Assembly (NCBI GenBank): GCA_025331125.1
Contig: JAOALB010000373.1
Coordinates: 1-10,291, forward strand
Reading direction: 5' to 3'
Length of the DNA stretch: 10,291 bases
From: Mycogone perniciosa
Taxonomy: Eukaryota > Ascomycota > Sordariomycetes > Hypocreales > Hypocreaceae
In this document: positions 1 through 9,599 of the stretch, piece by piece
Layout of the letters: the number at the start of each line of letters is the position of its first letter
How positions within the stretch are numbered: position 1 is the stretch's first letter
Notes under the pieces: model-generated
The model's database searches: none
What the model was told of the DNA's origin: nothing
Seen by the model: the letters and a program-made list of their open reading frames with translations, nothing else
Program-made: the position numbers and the translations under genes

Positions 1-73
1 ATCCCTGACCTCTCTGTCAACATAAACCCACGAACCTCGGTTTATCCCTTGAGAATCAACCCGGATCGTCACA
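1..73. repeat. Left LTR, 3' end only (truncated by the window edge)
   Basis: This 73-bp segment recurs in direct orientation at 5220-5292, with equal length, no gaps and 61 of 73 identical bases. Both copies end in CA (GATCGTCACA here, GATCGTTACA on the right), and similarity stops immediately after that CA, as expected at the inner edge of a left LTR. Nine of the 12 differences are transitions, and in all nine this copy keeps G or C where the right copy has A or T, so this is the less mutated copy. The start of the LTR lies outside the window, so its full length and target-site duplication cannot be seen. The LTR reading is an inference from the repeat pair and the CA end; no reverse transcriptase or integrase remnant can be read to confirm it. 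Confidence 0.7.
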
Positions 74-3000
74 TTTACTATATTATAACATTATAAATAA
101 TATCCTGTTTTGTTTAAAGAAAGAATTAAAGTATATAACCTTTTTTCAACTAAAAAAGTATATTACTAAGTTAAAGTATAAGCTAGTATTTATAAACGTA
201 TACAGTATATATTATACGTCTCTTATTTTATCTTCAAATAACCTATTTAAATATATTAAAGTACTATTAATATATATAATAATAAGGTTATTCTGAAAAA
301 AGGAAAATATATAATTAATAAGCTATTAAAATACTATTCAAGTATTAATAAACTTAAATAATGCAATGTTTTATTTATATAATTTAGAATATATATAAAA
401 TATAATTTTATATTTATCCTCTTTTATAATATAAGCTTTATAAAAAGTAGTTATTATATTTTATTAAATAAATTACTTTATTTTAATAAAGTTATCTAAT
501 ATATTAAAAAGTAAAAGTAAAAGGTATTAGTTTTATTATATAATTCTATTAAAGGTATAATAGTTTATATAAAAATATACTCCTTCTTTTAAGTTATAAA
601 TAAAAGGTATAAATATAATTGCAGTTAAATGATTAATATAAATAAACCTTTTAATAAATAATATAAAGAAAGTTTGATATAATATTAATAACTCTTTATA
701 TTATATATTATATAAAAGGCTTTATATAACTTTCAATTTATTACTATTTTTACTATATTTTAAAAGCATTCTGTAGTTTATATTTAGCCTTTAAAGTAAT
801 AGCTTAACTATTCTTTTAAAATAATAATAATAAATAGAGTTTATTATAAGGCTTAAACGGAATAGTTGTTTTTTAATTTAATAGCCTTTGAAAATTAAAA
901 TACTCTTTTAATAGTTGTTAATATAATAATATAAAAATAAAATATATATCTTTTATTAAACTATTATATATAATAGTATTTCATTTAAAAGGTTAAAGTA
1001 AATTTAACTTAAATAATTTATATAGTTTATATACTTTTAAGTTTTAAATACTTAAAAGCTTTTAATAAACTATAGTTATAAAGATAGTTATTAATAACAA
1101 ATATATATTAAAAAGCTTAAATTATTTTTAAATTGTAAAAAAAGTATTTTATTATTATATAATAATTTTAATTTATATTAAATAAAGTTATAATTTATAT
1201 ATTCTTTATTTTAACTTATACTAGTATTAATCTACTATTTACTTTTTACTGAAAGTCTTGTTATTTATTAACCTTTATTTTATTTAACTTTATTATTTAA
1301 TTTTATATTAAAGTTACTTTTTTAATAAACTATTTCAAAGGTTAATAATATTATTAAATGTAATACTTTAAGGCTTTTACTTTTTTTAAGCTTATACTTT
1401 AATTTTATAAACTTTATTAATATAACTTTAAAAAACCTTTTTAAAGGTTTATATATATATTTTTATATTAAATATTTAAAGGAATTCTAATAAATATATA
1501 TTCAATATTTTTTACTTATAAAGGGATCTTTATATAATTAACATTTAATTTACTAAATATTAATTATTTATATATCTCTTCTATAATTATAAACATAATA
1601 TTTAATATATTTATTACCTTTAACCTTTATATTATTAAACATTTATTTCTTATAAAAACGTAGCCTTTATTAATATAGTAAATTTATTATAGTTTAATTA
1701 TTTAACTTTATTAATAATAATTTAAAATCTACTTTAATTAATAGTTATATTATTTTAAAATATAAAATATAATTAAACTATATTATAACTTTATATATAA
1801 AGCTTTTTTAAAAAATATAATCTTTATATAATTTACTTAATTTTCGTTATAAATTTAAAAACCTTTTATATAAGCTTTAATAACAAGAAATTAAATCTTT
1901 TTTTAATATAATATTTAAAGCCTTTTATTAATATAAACCTAAAAGCTTTAATTTATATAACTTTAATTAAAGTATACTATAAAGCTTTAAAGGTTATATT
2001 TAACTTTTTAACCTTTTATAAAATACTAAATAATTGTTATATATAAAAGCATAATTTTAAGTTAAATATTAATAATATATTTAAAGCCTTTATTGTTTAT
2101 ATGAAGGCATTTATTTAAAGCTGTTATATTATATATATATTATATTTTAATTATATATTTACTTTATTGCTTTAAAAACCTTGAAAGGTTAAAAAATTGG
2201 TTTTGCTTTTTAAATATAATATATTAATTTATAAAATAATAGTATATAGATATATATATAACCTTAAGATTTATATATAATACCCAATATATATTTATAT
2301 TTATCTTAATAAATCTAGGTGATCGAAGCAATTACAGTATTAAGTTTAATATAATTAAAGTTTCTTTAATTATATTTAACCTATAATAATCACTATTCAA
2401 GTTTATAAAGAAATATTATTATTTATTGAAGTAATAGTAATTAAGTACTTAAATAAATATATTAAATTAACCTTATTCAAAACAAAAGTTTAATTAATTA
2501 GTTTTATAGTTAAAGAAATGCCTAAATCTATTAAATTTAATTAATATCTTAATTAATTTAAAGGTTAATAGAGCTGCTTTTATTATTTTATTTATTCTCT
2601 TTAATTTCCCTTTATTTTCCTCTATTTCCCTTTATTCCCTTTATTATTATTATCCCTTTATCTCTATTATATTTTTATTCCCTTTGTATTATCCTTTACT
2701 ATAATCTTTCCTTGAAATTATTATATACGTTCTCTTTATTTATTTACTATTATTATATAATTAGTAAAATAATAATAAAGCAAAATAGTTTAGGTAATTA
2801 AATATAGTTTAAGTAAATATTAACTTAACCTTCAACTATAGTTATAAAGGCTTTATTTTGAATGAATGTTAAAATAATAACAAATTAAAAATAATAATAT
2901 ATTAAAAGTTTTAGATATTATATTATATTTATGTTACTTCTTTAAACTTAACTATTAATTTTAAAATAAAAGCTAATAATTCTTTTAATATAATATCTAG

Positions 3001-5219
3001 TTCCTTTAAAAGTTATTTTATGAACTTAAATATAAATTCTATATTAAAATTCAACATAATATTATTAAACATATTACATAAATAATATATTTTATTAATA
3101 AATATAGTAATTTACTGTTTATTAACTATAACGTAATAAATATAAAGTAATATATTGTAATAAAATAGTAAACTAGTATTAATTTATATAATAAATAAAT
3201 GTTAAACTTTTAAATTATATTATTAAAATACTTTTTAAATAGAATTTATATATAAAGTATATTATTAAAAGAAAGACCTTTAATAATTTATTTTTTATTA
3301 ATTATTTATTAATTATTTATTATAATATAAAGCTTTTTATAAAGTTACTTTAATTATTAATAAATATTAAACTTTTTAAATATAAGTATTATTTCTTTTA
3401 TTATAATATTATATTTATATACTATTACAATTAAACTATTAGTTAATTTATTTTTATAAATATATTTCGTTGAATTAAAATAGTTATAAAAATATTATTT
3501 CTATAATATAAAAATATAGTTACTATATTACAGAGATTAAAAGATATAATTAATCTTTTATGAAAGTTAAACCTTATAATAAATATTAACTTTTAATACT
3601 AATATTATTTAATTTTAAATAACTTTAATATATATTAGTCGTTTATTTTAATCTTATAATTAAAAAAGAATTATATATACTATTTATAATTTCTAAATAG
3701 ATTTTCCTTTAAATTATTAATTAATTATCTTTTTATTCTTTATAACTTATTTAAGAATTTTATTATACTTATTATTTAATATAAATAAGTTTATTATAAT
3801 GTTTTTAAAGGGTTTAGTTAATATATATAAGTTGGTAAAAGACTATAATACCTTTTAAAAGAATTAAATTATTTTATGTTATTTATTTAAATTAATACAA
3901 AGTATTATATAAATTCTTTAATATTATTAAACAAAGCTATTAAAACTTTTAGTACTAATATTAAAGCCTTTTTATAACAATTGATATGAAACTCCTTTCA
4001 AAAGCTTTATAATATATAAAATCTTTTTAAAGTTAATTAAAAGAATTAATTAATTATTTATAAAAGTAATATCAGTTTAAATATATTAATTTATATATTT
4101 CTATTAACATTTAATAATATCCCTTTTATTTACTATTTAATTAAAGAGATAGAATTAATAATAAATATTATTATCTTAAATAATTATGCTCTTTATATAT
4201 ATATCATAATTATTAATATTAAATCTTTATAAATATAAAGTTTAAAAGGTAAAAATTAAGTTATTAAAGTATTATTATAATTTTAAACCTTTATAAACAA
4301 CTATAGTTAATTATATATTAAAGTTTAGTTATGCAGTAAAAGTTTATATAACAAAGTATTTATATTATATTATATTTAATACTAAATTAAATAAACTTTA
4401 AAAAAGTAAACAAATAGTTACTTAAATCTTTTAAAAAACTTACACTTTATTTTATATTTAAACAGTAATTATATAGTTTATAAAAGCAATTATTCATTTA
4501 ATTTATTACTTTAATAGTTTATGTTTTATAAAAGGTAAATCTTTTTTATATTACTTATAATTGAAAATAGGTCTTATAGTATAAAGCTAAATATAAAGAT
4601 AATATAAAGGAAAAGGTAATATTAAATAAAAGTTTTTAATAATTTTAATTAAAGTTACTACCTAAACCTATAATTATAGTAAAGCATAATATGGCTATAT
4701 AAAGTATAAAGAGATAGGAAAAGAAAATTAATTTTATTAAAGGAAATACTTAATAGCTTTACTATATATATATAAAACTAATATAAAGGAAGAATAGGAT
4801 ATATATACTATAAATACCTATATAGCTTGATATATAACTTATATAATATATATATTAACTTATATTTATCTTATAAGTAAATATATACTCTTTAATATAT
4901 TTTAATACTATAGTCCTTATTTACTTAACCTAATATATAGTATATACTTAAAAGACCCTTAAATAAATCAATTAATTAATATTAAATTATTTAAGTTACT
5001 ATAAACTATAAAGTAATCCTAGTAAACTAATAAAAGGATGTACTATAAATTATTGGGAAAATAAGTATAATTTAAGGCAATCTACTATTATTTCTTTTAT
5101 ATATATATAACTAGCTTATTACTTATTTATTATAGTTACTTAAATAGTTATTAATAAATTGCATTTACTAGAACTACCTGTTCTACAAAATCGTAACTAT
5201 ATTACCCTACTCAGTATTT
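74..5219. mobile_element. RIP-destroyed interior of an LTR retrotransposon (includes the undefined start of the right LTR)
   Basis: About 5.1 kb of very AT-rich sequence lies between two matching terminal repeats, a length that fits the interior of a Ty3/Gypsy or Ty1/Copia element. Composition is roughly 13-18 percent GC by eye. TpA steps and TAA/TAG stops are everywhere, and no reading frame of even 60 codons occurs on either strand. I count only about ten CpG steps, for example near 197, 217, 857, 1658, 1844, 2323, 2727, 3131, 3468 and 3639. Remaining cytosines are mostly in CpT or CpC context, while CpA is scarce. RIP in ascomycetes converts C to T preferentially at CpA in repeated DNA, so this is the expected end state. 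No gag or pol domain, primer-binding site or polypurine tract can be read reliably, so the superfamily is unassigned. The right LTR probably starts somewhere in the last few hundred bases, where GC begins to recover near 5160. Several nested elements instead of one cannot be excluded. Confidence 0.75.
2591..2713 (+). repeat. Pyrimidine-rich CCCTTTAT-type low-complexity island
   Basis: Within the AT block this stretch is strongly strand-biased, with almost no G on the plus strand and many C runs. CCCTTT occurs five times (starting at 2608, 2628, 2637, 2654 and 2680), four of them as CCCTTTAT. All these cytosines are followed by C or T, never by A or G. The simplest explanation is survival: the tract offered no CpA targets on this strand, so it resisted the mutation that erased its surroundings. 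It may be a remnant of a polypurine/polypyrimidine tract or a simple repeat of the original element. Confidence 0.5.
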
Positions 5220-5292
5220 ATCCCTAACCTCTCTATTAATATAAACCCATAACCCTCGGTTTATCCCTTGAGACATAACCTGGATCGTTACA
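5220..5292. repeat. Right LTR, 3' end (outer edge of the element)
   Basis: Direct copy of 1-73 with no indels. It ends in TTACA at 5292, beyond which sequence of ordinary complexity begins, so 5292/5293 is the likely insertion boundary. Relative to the left copy it carries A or T at nine transition sites (5226, 5235, 5237, 5240, 5250, 5251, 5276, 5281 and 5289), plus three transversions. Just upstream, 5169-5185 is a small perfect inverted repeat (TAGAAC, five bases, GTTCTA), probably still within the LTR. The 5' limit of this LTR cannot be set because the matching part of the left copy lies outside the window. Confidence 0.7.
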
Positions 5293-6651
5293 CTTGCAGT
5301 CAGAACCAGGACAAACATATACTATAATGCAAGCATCTAGACTGCCATACCTTTATAACCTGTACTATCAGCTACAATAGCTAAAGTATACACTTCACTT
5401 TTACGGGCCTTGTATAACGGTTTAATATAGATATAAAGACTGCTAGCTAACACGCTATATCAGCACTATTGGTCCTTGACAGTCAAGTACTCACAGTCCT
5501 CAATTTCGATCCTTTTTTAATTCAGATATCAAAGTAGATTTATATTAGGAAGAACGAAATTGCTAAGGCAACTTACAATGACATCATCACGTTGAGTTCC
5601 CACTTTGCGAGGGTGGTCAAAATCAGATGTGACTCCCTACAGAAAAGGGTTATTTGTATCGGGTTCTGACGTGTTCCACATTTCTCGTTCAACCCTACAC
5701 GTATAATGGTGATGCTCTTGGATATCGTAGTCTTCTTGTTGCATAAATCGGGATTGCTAAAGATGCCTATTTCGCGGTATGGTCTTTATACAGATGTCGC
5801 GTTAACAGTAAGGACTATGAATGACAACCTTGGGAAACTGGGAATAGTAATAAATTGTAGAAGAGAGATTGAATCTAGATGGATAGCGTAGTAATTTCTA
5901 ATTCTTAGTAAGCCAGCCTTTTTGCAAAGGAAGCTGTAAACACGGTAATAAAGAGTTACCTCCCGCCCAAGCTAAGTACACCATTAGCAGATTCATGTAT
6001 CAAGTCAACTTTTCTACCACCTCATTAAGGAGTTATTATGCAGCGAAGGCTCCTACATTCCCTACCTTGTAAGGTTTTGTGGGGGCAGAAGTTTTGTAAA
6101 GTTCGGAAGCTCGAATAACTCAATGTCAAGGTGGACAGATCACAACCAAAGCATCTGGGATTGGTGACAATTAAGAGACTAGGAAAGGATAGGCTGGATA
6201 GGATAGACAGAATCTCGGCTTCGGGGAGAGAAATCAAATTGGGAATGTCTGATAGGTCATTACGCGCTTAGTGTTAAGGTTTTAACCCTCCAAAAGATTG
6301 TAGATAGAGGATTGTTTAGTGGCCTATACAGTAGAACGGAGGCTGACTAAAAATGGATTGATGTGTGGGAGATTCTACCCCAAGGTGATGTGTGTGGCGG
6401 GGTGGTCTTTCGTTTCCTCTTAATCTTTAGACCTACGATCTGCATTACACTCTCTTTTTTACAGTAATCATAGTATCCATTTAGTTACACTGATAACATC
6501 TTGCGACAAAATTGGGCAAAGCATTATCTTATTGCCGTTGACTATGGATCTATATGAATCGTTCAATTGGGTCATACTATCAAGCATTTTCAACTTCACA
6601 AGATTGCCGGAATTACAAATGGTAACCCAAATGAAAGCAATCGAGATACCT
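5293..6651. other. Intergenic stretch between the retrotransposon and the oxidase gene
   Basis: No convincing gene is visible in this 1.36 kb. Composition returns to roughly 40-45 percent GC. The longest ATG-started frame, 5706-5891 on the plus strand (61 codons), resembles no family I know. A minus frame over 6025-6237 is opened only by TTG and is low-complexity Ser/Leu-rich. A purine-rich patch at 6187-6206 contains GGATAG three times. The right-hand end, about 6465-6651, should hold the 3' untranslated region of the oxidase, which is transcribed leftwards; I see no canonical AATAAA there. A possible decayed frame at 5529-5801 is listed separately. Confidence 0.6.
5529..5801 (-). pseudogene. 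Possible decayed reading frame with two in-frame TAG codons
   Basis: One minus-strand frame runs from a TAA at 5802-5804 to a TGA at 5529-5531, interrupted by TAG at 5757-5759 and 5637-5639. An ATG at 5742-5744 opens a 35-codon stretch up to the second TAG, and another 35 codons follow before the TGA. The residues are hydrophilic and protein-like (for example HHHYTCRVEREMWN and SDFDHPRKVGTQRDD). Both TAG codons would be CAG in the ancestor if C-to-T change at CpA created them, the same mutation type seen next door. I do not recognise a family. Two stops in 90 codons is only slightly better than chance, so this is a weak candidate; the region may simply be noncoding. Confidence 0.2.
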
Positions 6652-8499
6652 TTACTGGAATGGGTACGGCTTTGAAGGGATGGGATTATCCCCATAGCAG
6701 GAATACATAGGATCCTGGGGCCCAAGATAGCCCACACACTTCTTGCAGTTCAGTACAGTCTGTGGGTCCCATTTCCGCTTGATTTGAAGCAACTTGTTGT
6801 AGTTGTCCCCGAAGAAGACGTTTTGCCAATCTGGCTCATCGGGATCAGCCTCATTCAGGTAAGCAGCCTGAACAGCTAAGGGCTTTTTGATCAGATCCAA
6901 GGCAGCGCGAGCGGTAGCTGCGATGTGCTTACTGACATCATCCGATGTACCTGGAAGCCATACCGCCGCCGCAATCAGATGCCAGTAGGTGTTTCGCCAG
7001 GCAGGATTGGCGCTTGTTGCGCGAGCCTTGTCAGGAGTATTATTTGGGCCGGTTTTCAAAAGCAGGAATGGCACTTGATGTGCTGATCCAGCTCCAAGCT
7101 CTTCACCAACCAATTCCATTGCTTGCAAAATACCGCTGACGAGTGAGTCGACTCTAACTGGGCTCTCGAAGTTATCGCTGGTAATAAGGCGACTTGGGTT
7201 CAAGATGGAAGCTCCAACAGCTCCACTTCGATGGAGGTAGTCATATTGACCAGTGTAGAAGCCACTCTCACCAGAGTAGACCACATACGTATTCATCGTG
7301 ATGTTAACGCCAGGGTGGTTAGTCAAGAAGGTATGGAAAGATGAAGTCAATGCCTTGATCTTGCTCAAAGCATCATCAGAAGCATTAGCAGCGGGCAAAA
7401 TTTCCAGAAACGTGACCTCAGTAGGAGAAACAACATCGTAGCCGGCAAGGCGGTTCTTGGACCATTCGGGTTGGCTTTTAGCCAAGGCGACAAGAACGTC
7501 TTGGAGAACCGTATTCTGTGTAACGTTAGAGCTATCGGGAGTAAGGCTAGCCTCCAGGCGCCATATCGCCCATGGCACCTGAGGGAATAGTTGGAATTTG
7601 TAGTTGACGAGAATCGCATACGACTGACCACCGCCACCACGCATCGCCCAGAAGAGGTCAGGTTCATTGCACTGGTTGATCGTTCGGAAGACACCGTCTG
7701 TGGTGATAACGTCAAACTCAACGGCTTGGTCAACCATCAATCCATAGGTTGGAGAGAGTGGGCCATGACCACCACCCTGGCCAAATCCACCAGCGATGCC
7801 TACAGACGGACAACCACCAGCAGCGACCATCATGCCATGTTGCTCGAAGAATGCAATTGCTTCCTCAGCAGTGACTCCAGCACCCATGATGCCGATGTTC
7901 TGCTTTGTTGATCCAGGGCATTTATTGGCGGTAAATGTAGGCAGGAACGACATCTTCTTCATGTTGAATGTGCGAAGGGCCAGGGTGTTGGCAGCGGCAC
8001 TGCGCCCCAGGTAATCATGGCCAGTATTTTTTACCACGAGACGAATTTTATACTTCCTCACAAACTGAAGAGTGGCTGTGATATCGGACGGTGTCTCGGC
8101 ATCGACATAGAGTGCAGAAAGCCTTCCAAGGGAACAGGTTGACCCTTGGGGAGCAAAGAGACCAGGATAGCAGTTCGCAGAACCACAGGATTCCCACTGG
8201 GTTATTTCTTGGGTTCCATAGTACGACTGTCTGAATGTACCATTACCCCAGTTTGCCTGAACATTGGCACAGGCGGCGCTGTCATAGTTCGGCGAGCTTG
8301 GGAAACAGGAGCTGGAGAGCATAACTGTGACCTTTAGGCGTCCTGATACGGTTTTGTTGAAGGCATCCCATTCCTGAAGGCTGGGCCAGCAAGGTGCCCC
8401 CGGTTGGCAGGAGTAGGTTGAAGAGGCATTTCCATCAGCGGCAACTGGACTGAGGAGTTGCGCTATGAACAAGAGCACTCCGCCCGTAGCGAAATACAT
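6652..8499 (-). CDS. Secreted FAD-linked oxidase, berberine-bridge (BBE)/VAO family, isoamyl alcohol oxidase MreA-like
   Basis: An intronless 615-residue flavoprotein oxidase. The start is the ATG at 8497-8499; the frame stays open three codons further to a GTG (8506-8508), which is unlikely to initiate in a eukaryote, and TGA lies just beyond. A signal peptide covers about residues 1-22 (hydrophobic GGVLLFIAQLL, then PVAADG), so the enzyme should enter the secretory pathway. A Cys-rich N-terminal region follows (Cys 31, 37, 65, 77, 105, 110 and 122). The FAD-binding PCMH-type domain spans about 125-305. NTGHDYLGRS places the flavin-linking His at 161, and GGCPSVGIAGG places Cys 230, the second covalent attachment site of bicovalent enzymes. 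The C-terminal BBE motif (FGDNYNKLLQIKRKWDP) lies near 563-579. Six N-glycosylation sequons occur (Asn 24, 48, 86, 325, 372 and 399). Length and N-terminal pattern (CQPGAPCWPS, then VSGRL) match the fungal MreA-like group as I remember it. The family oxidises alcohols, sugars or secondary metabolites with O2, giving H2O2; the substrate here cannot be read from sequence. No stops, frameshifts or RIP bias are seen. Confidence 0.93.
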   Translation of the reverse strand: MYFATGGVLLFIAQLLSPVAADGNASSTYSCQPGAPCWPSLQEWDAFNKTVSGRLKVTVMLSSSCFPSSPNYDSAACANVQANWGNGTFRQSYYGTQEITQWESCGSANCYPGLFAPQGSTCSLGRLSALYVDAETPSDITATLQFVRKYKIRLVVKNTGHDYLGRSAAANTLALRTFNMKKMSFLPTFTANKCPGSTKQNIGIMGAGVTAEEAIAFFEQHGMMVAAGGCPSVGIAGGFGQGGGHGPLSPTYGLMVDQAVEFDVITTDGVFRTINQCNEPDLFWAMRGGGGQSYAILVNYKFQLFPQVPWAIWRLEASLTPDSSNVTQNTVLQDVLVALAKSQPEWSKNRLAGYDVVSPTEVTFLEILPAANASDDALSKIKALTSSFHTFLTNHPGVNITMNTYVVYSGESGFYTGQYDYLHRSGAVGASILNPSRLITSDNFESPVRVDSLVSGILQAMELVGEELGAGSAHQVPFLLLKTGPNNTPDKARATSANPAWRNTYWHLIAAAVWLPGTSDDVSKHIAATARAALDLIKKPLAVQAAYLNEADPDEPDWQNVFFGDNYNKLLQIKRKWDPQTVLNCKKCVGYLGPQDPMYSCYGDNPIPSKPYPFQ

Positions 8500-8578
8500 A
8501 ATCGGCACCCAGACAGAAACAAAAGATCAGGTGAGGATATAGGGATCAGGAATTCCCAACTCACCATCGGGCCAAGTT

Positions 8579-8592
8579 CTTATTAAATATCC
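8579..8592 (-). promoter_or_regulatory. TATA-like element upstream of the oxidase gene
   Basis: Read on the minus strand this is an A/T stretch (GATATTTAATAAG) about 80-90 bases before the oxidase ATG, a usual distance for a TATA-like box plus a short leader in filamentous fungi. The start codon has A at position -3, which suits efficient initiation. No in-frame ATG lies between this element and the chosen start. The assignment rests on position and composition only. Confidence 0.3.
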
Positions 8593-8835
8593 ATTTCATC
8601 AAGTTCTTATCACTCGCCCTATCCCTATTCCCTGGTAACAGGGCGAATTAATCCCGAAAAAGTAGCATCCAGGCAACCATGCAGATTTGTTAGTGCTTAC
8701 AGGTCGTATGAGTGATGTAGCACCCGAAAACTGGGGAAAATCTGTGTCATACTACTAGAGATAGTGTCTGGGGTGCTTTTTGGTCCTTTTGATATCCAAG
8801 GGACCTGTGGACGGTTTGAAAGATGCTGCTGCTGG

Positions 8836-8844
8836 TACGGAGTA
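8836..8844 (+). repeat. TACGGAGTA motif, copy 1
   Basis: Exact 9-mer, the first of five exact copies (both strands counted) found only between here and the telomere. It is followed directly by CTACTA. Its function is unknown. I recall this motif as frequent in intergenic DNA of Aspergillus relatives, but cannot verify that here. Confidence 0.5.
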
Positions 8845-9060
8845 CTACTACCAACTAACATCCCGTGGCCGAGATGGCTGCTCTTGCCGCTGTTAGTGGG
8901 AGCGGGAGTGGCCTAGCCCCAGTATTACTACCAGGTAGTTGGATAACGGGGTACAAAGTACAGCTCCGGATACTGGATACTCAACCAGGAGATTGGGAAA
9001 GGGGCTGCTGGCAGTAGTACTTGGAGGTCCAATTATGCTAATCTTATTGATCAAGTTGCT

Positions 9061-9090
9061 ATACCCGAGCTCTCAATACCCGAGCTCTCA
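9061..9090 (+). repeat. 15-bp tandem duplication, two perfect copies
   Basis: ATACCCGAGCTCTCA is present twice back to back (9061-9075 and 9076-9090) with no mismatch, indicating a recent slippage or duplication. Each unit contains the palindrome GAGCTC. It lies in DNA without a supported gene. Confidence 0.85.
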
Positions 9091-9439
9091 CCAATCTAAT
9101 AGCAAGATAAATTTTCTACATTCTACTAACAACTACAGCTAGGAATACCAGAACTAGTAGGTATTCAGTTACGTCGTCTTAGGTAATTATAGTCCTTGTG
9201 GGGCGTGCGGTTTACAGAGTACTACTTCATAGGTACGTACGGAGTTAGCGGAATCATCAGGTACGCCATAGCCAGTATCTCCGATCCCTGTCAAAATGTT
9301 TACAAACCCGACGCAGCGAAGCAGCTCTCGTCTTCAATTGCGCGGGGATGAGCGTGGCTGTCGCTGTCAAGGATTCTGGCCAAAGGGAAGTCGTTGGTAA
9401 GATAGTAGTACCATTGAAACTCGCATTTTGGCCAGAAGT

Positions 9440-9448
9440 TACGGAGTA
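9440..9448 (+). repeat. TACGGAGTA motif, copy 2
   Basis: Exact copy of the 9-mer at 8836-8844. A one-mismatch copy, TACGGAGTT, lies at 9238-9246, and TACAGAGTA at 9213-9221 differs by a single G-to-A change. Confidence 0.5.
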
Positions 9449-9583
9449 ATGATGTATCGATGAGATGTTTGGTAAATCGTATTTCGTTCGGTCTCGCCGG
9501 AAAACAGGGATTTATGAAATGCCACAATACTGGGGCCAATAGATACTAGCAAGCTCCGCGACCCCCCTTGTATATAGTGAGTA

Positions 9584-9599
9584 TACGGAGTACTCCGTA
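9584..9599. repeat. Perfect 16-bp palindrome built from two inverted TACGGAGTA copies
   Basis: TACGGAGTACTCCGTA equals its own reverse complement. It consists of TACGGAGTA (9584-9592) and its inverse TACTCCGTA (9591-9599), sharing two bases. A perfect 16-bp palindrome could bind a dimeric protein or be a fossil end of a small inverted-repeat element; the sequence alone does not decide. TACTCC follows almost at once at 9598-9603, giving a partial third half-site. Confidence 0.7.

Noticed and set aside
2591..2713. CRISPR-like or satellite array
   Set aside because: The CCCTTTAT words are irregularly spaced with no conserved spacer length, so this is a low-complexity tract, not an array.
74..5219. 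Mitochondrial DNA insertion or centromere core as an alternative for the AT block
   Set aside because: Flanking direct repeats ending in CA, CpA/CpG-specific cytosine loss and the absence of any reading frame or mitochondrial gene fit a RIP-mutated retrotransposon better. A homology search would settle it.
5706..5891. 61-codon plus-strand ATG frame
   Set aside because: It has no family resemblance, an ordinary chance length for this composition, and no supporting promoter or splice context.
6449..6464. Polypyrimidine-ACAG stretch resembling a 3' splice site on the plus strand
   Set aside because: No coding exon follows and no matching donor plus open frame lies upstream, so it is probably chance in noncoding DNA.
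6468..6737. 89-codon minus-strand frame overlapping the 3' end of the oxidase
   Set aside because: It is opened only by GTG and overlaps the oxidase in another frame. Most of it lies where the 3' untranslated region should be.
7591..7911. 106-codon plus-strand open frame
   Set aside because: It lies entirely antisense to the well-supported oxidase gene. Its composition is that of a shadow frame and it has no recognisable motif. The same applies to the frames at 6945-7139, 7796-8014, 8146-8337 and 7365-7733.
8719..8777. AGCACCC/GGGTGCT inverted repeat followed by a T run, resembling a bacterial terminator
   Set aside because: The loop is 45 bases, the stem only 7 bp, and the context is eukaryotic, so an intrinsic terminator has no meaning here.
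8939..9142. 67-codon plus-strand frame with a hydrophobic segment
   Set aside because: It starts with TTG. The first ATG (9035) leaves only 36 residues, and part of it is produced by the 15-bp tandem duplication.
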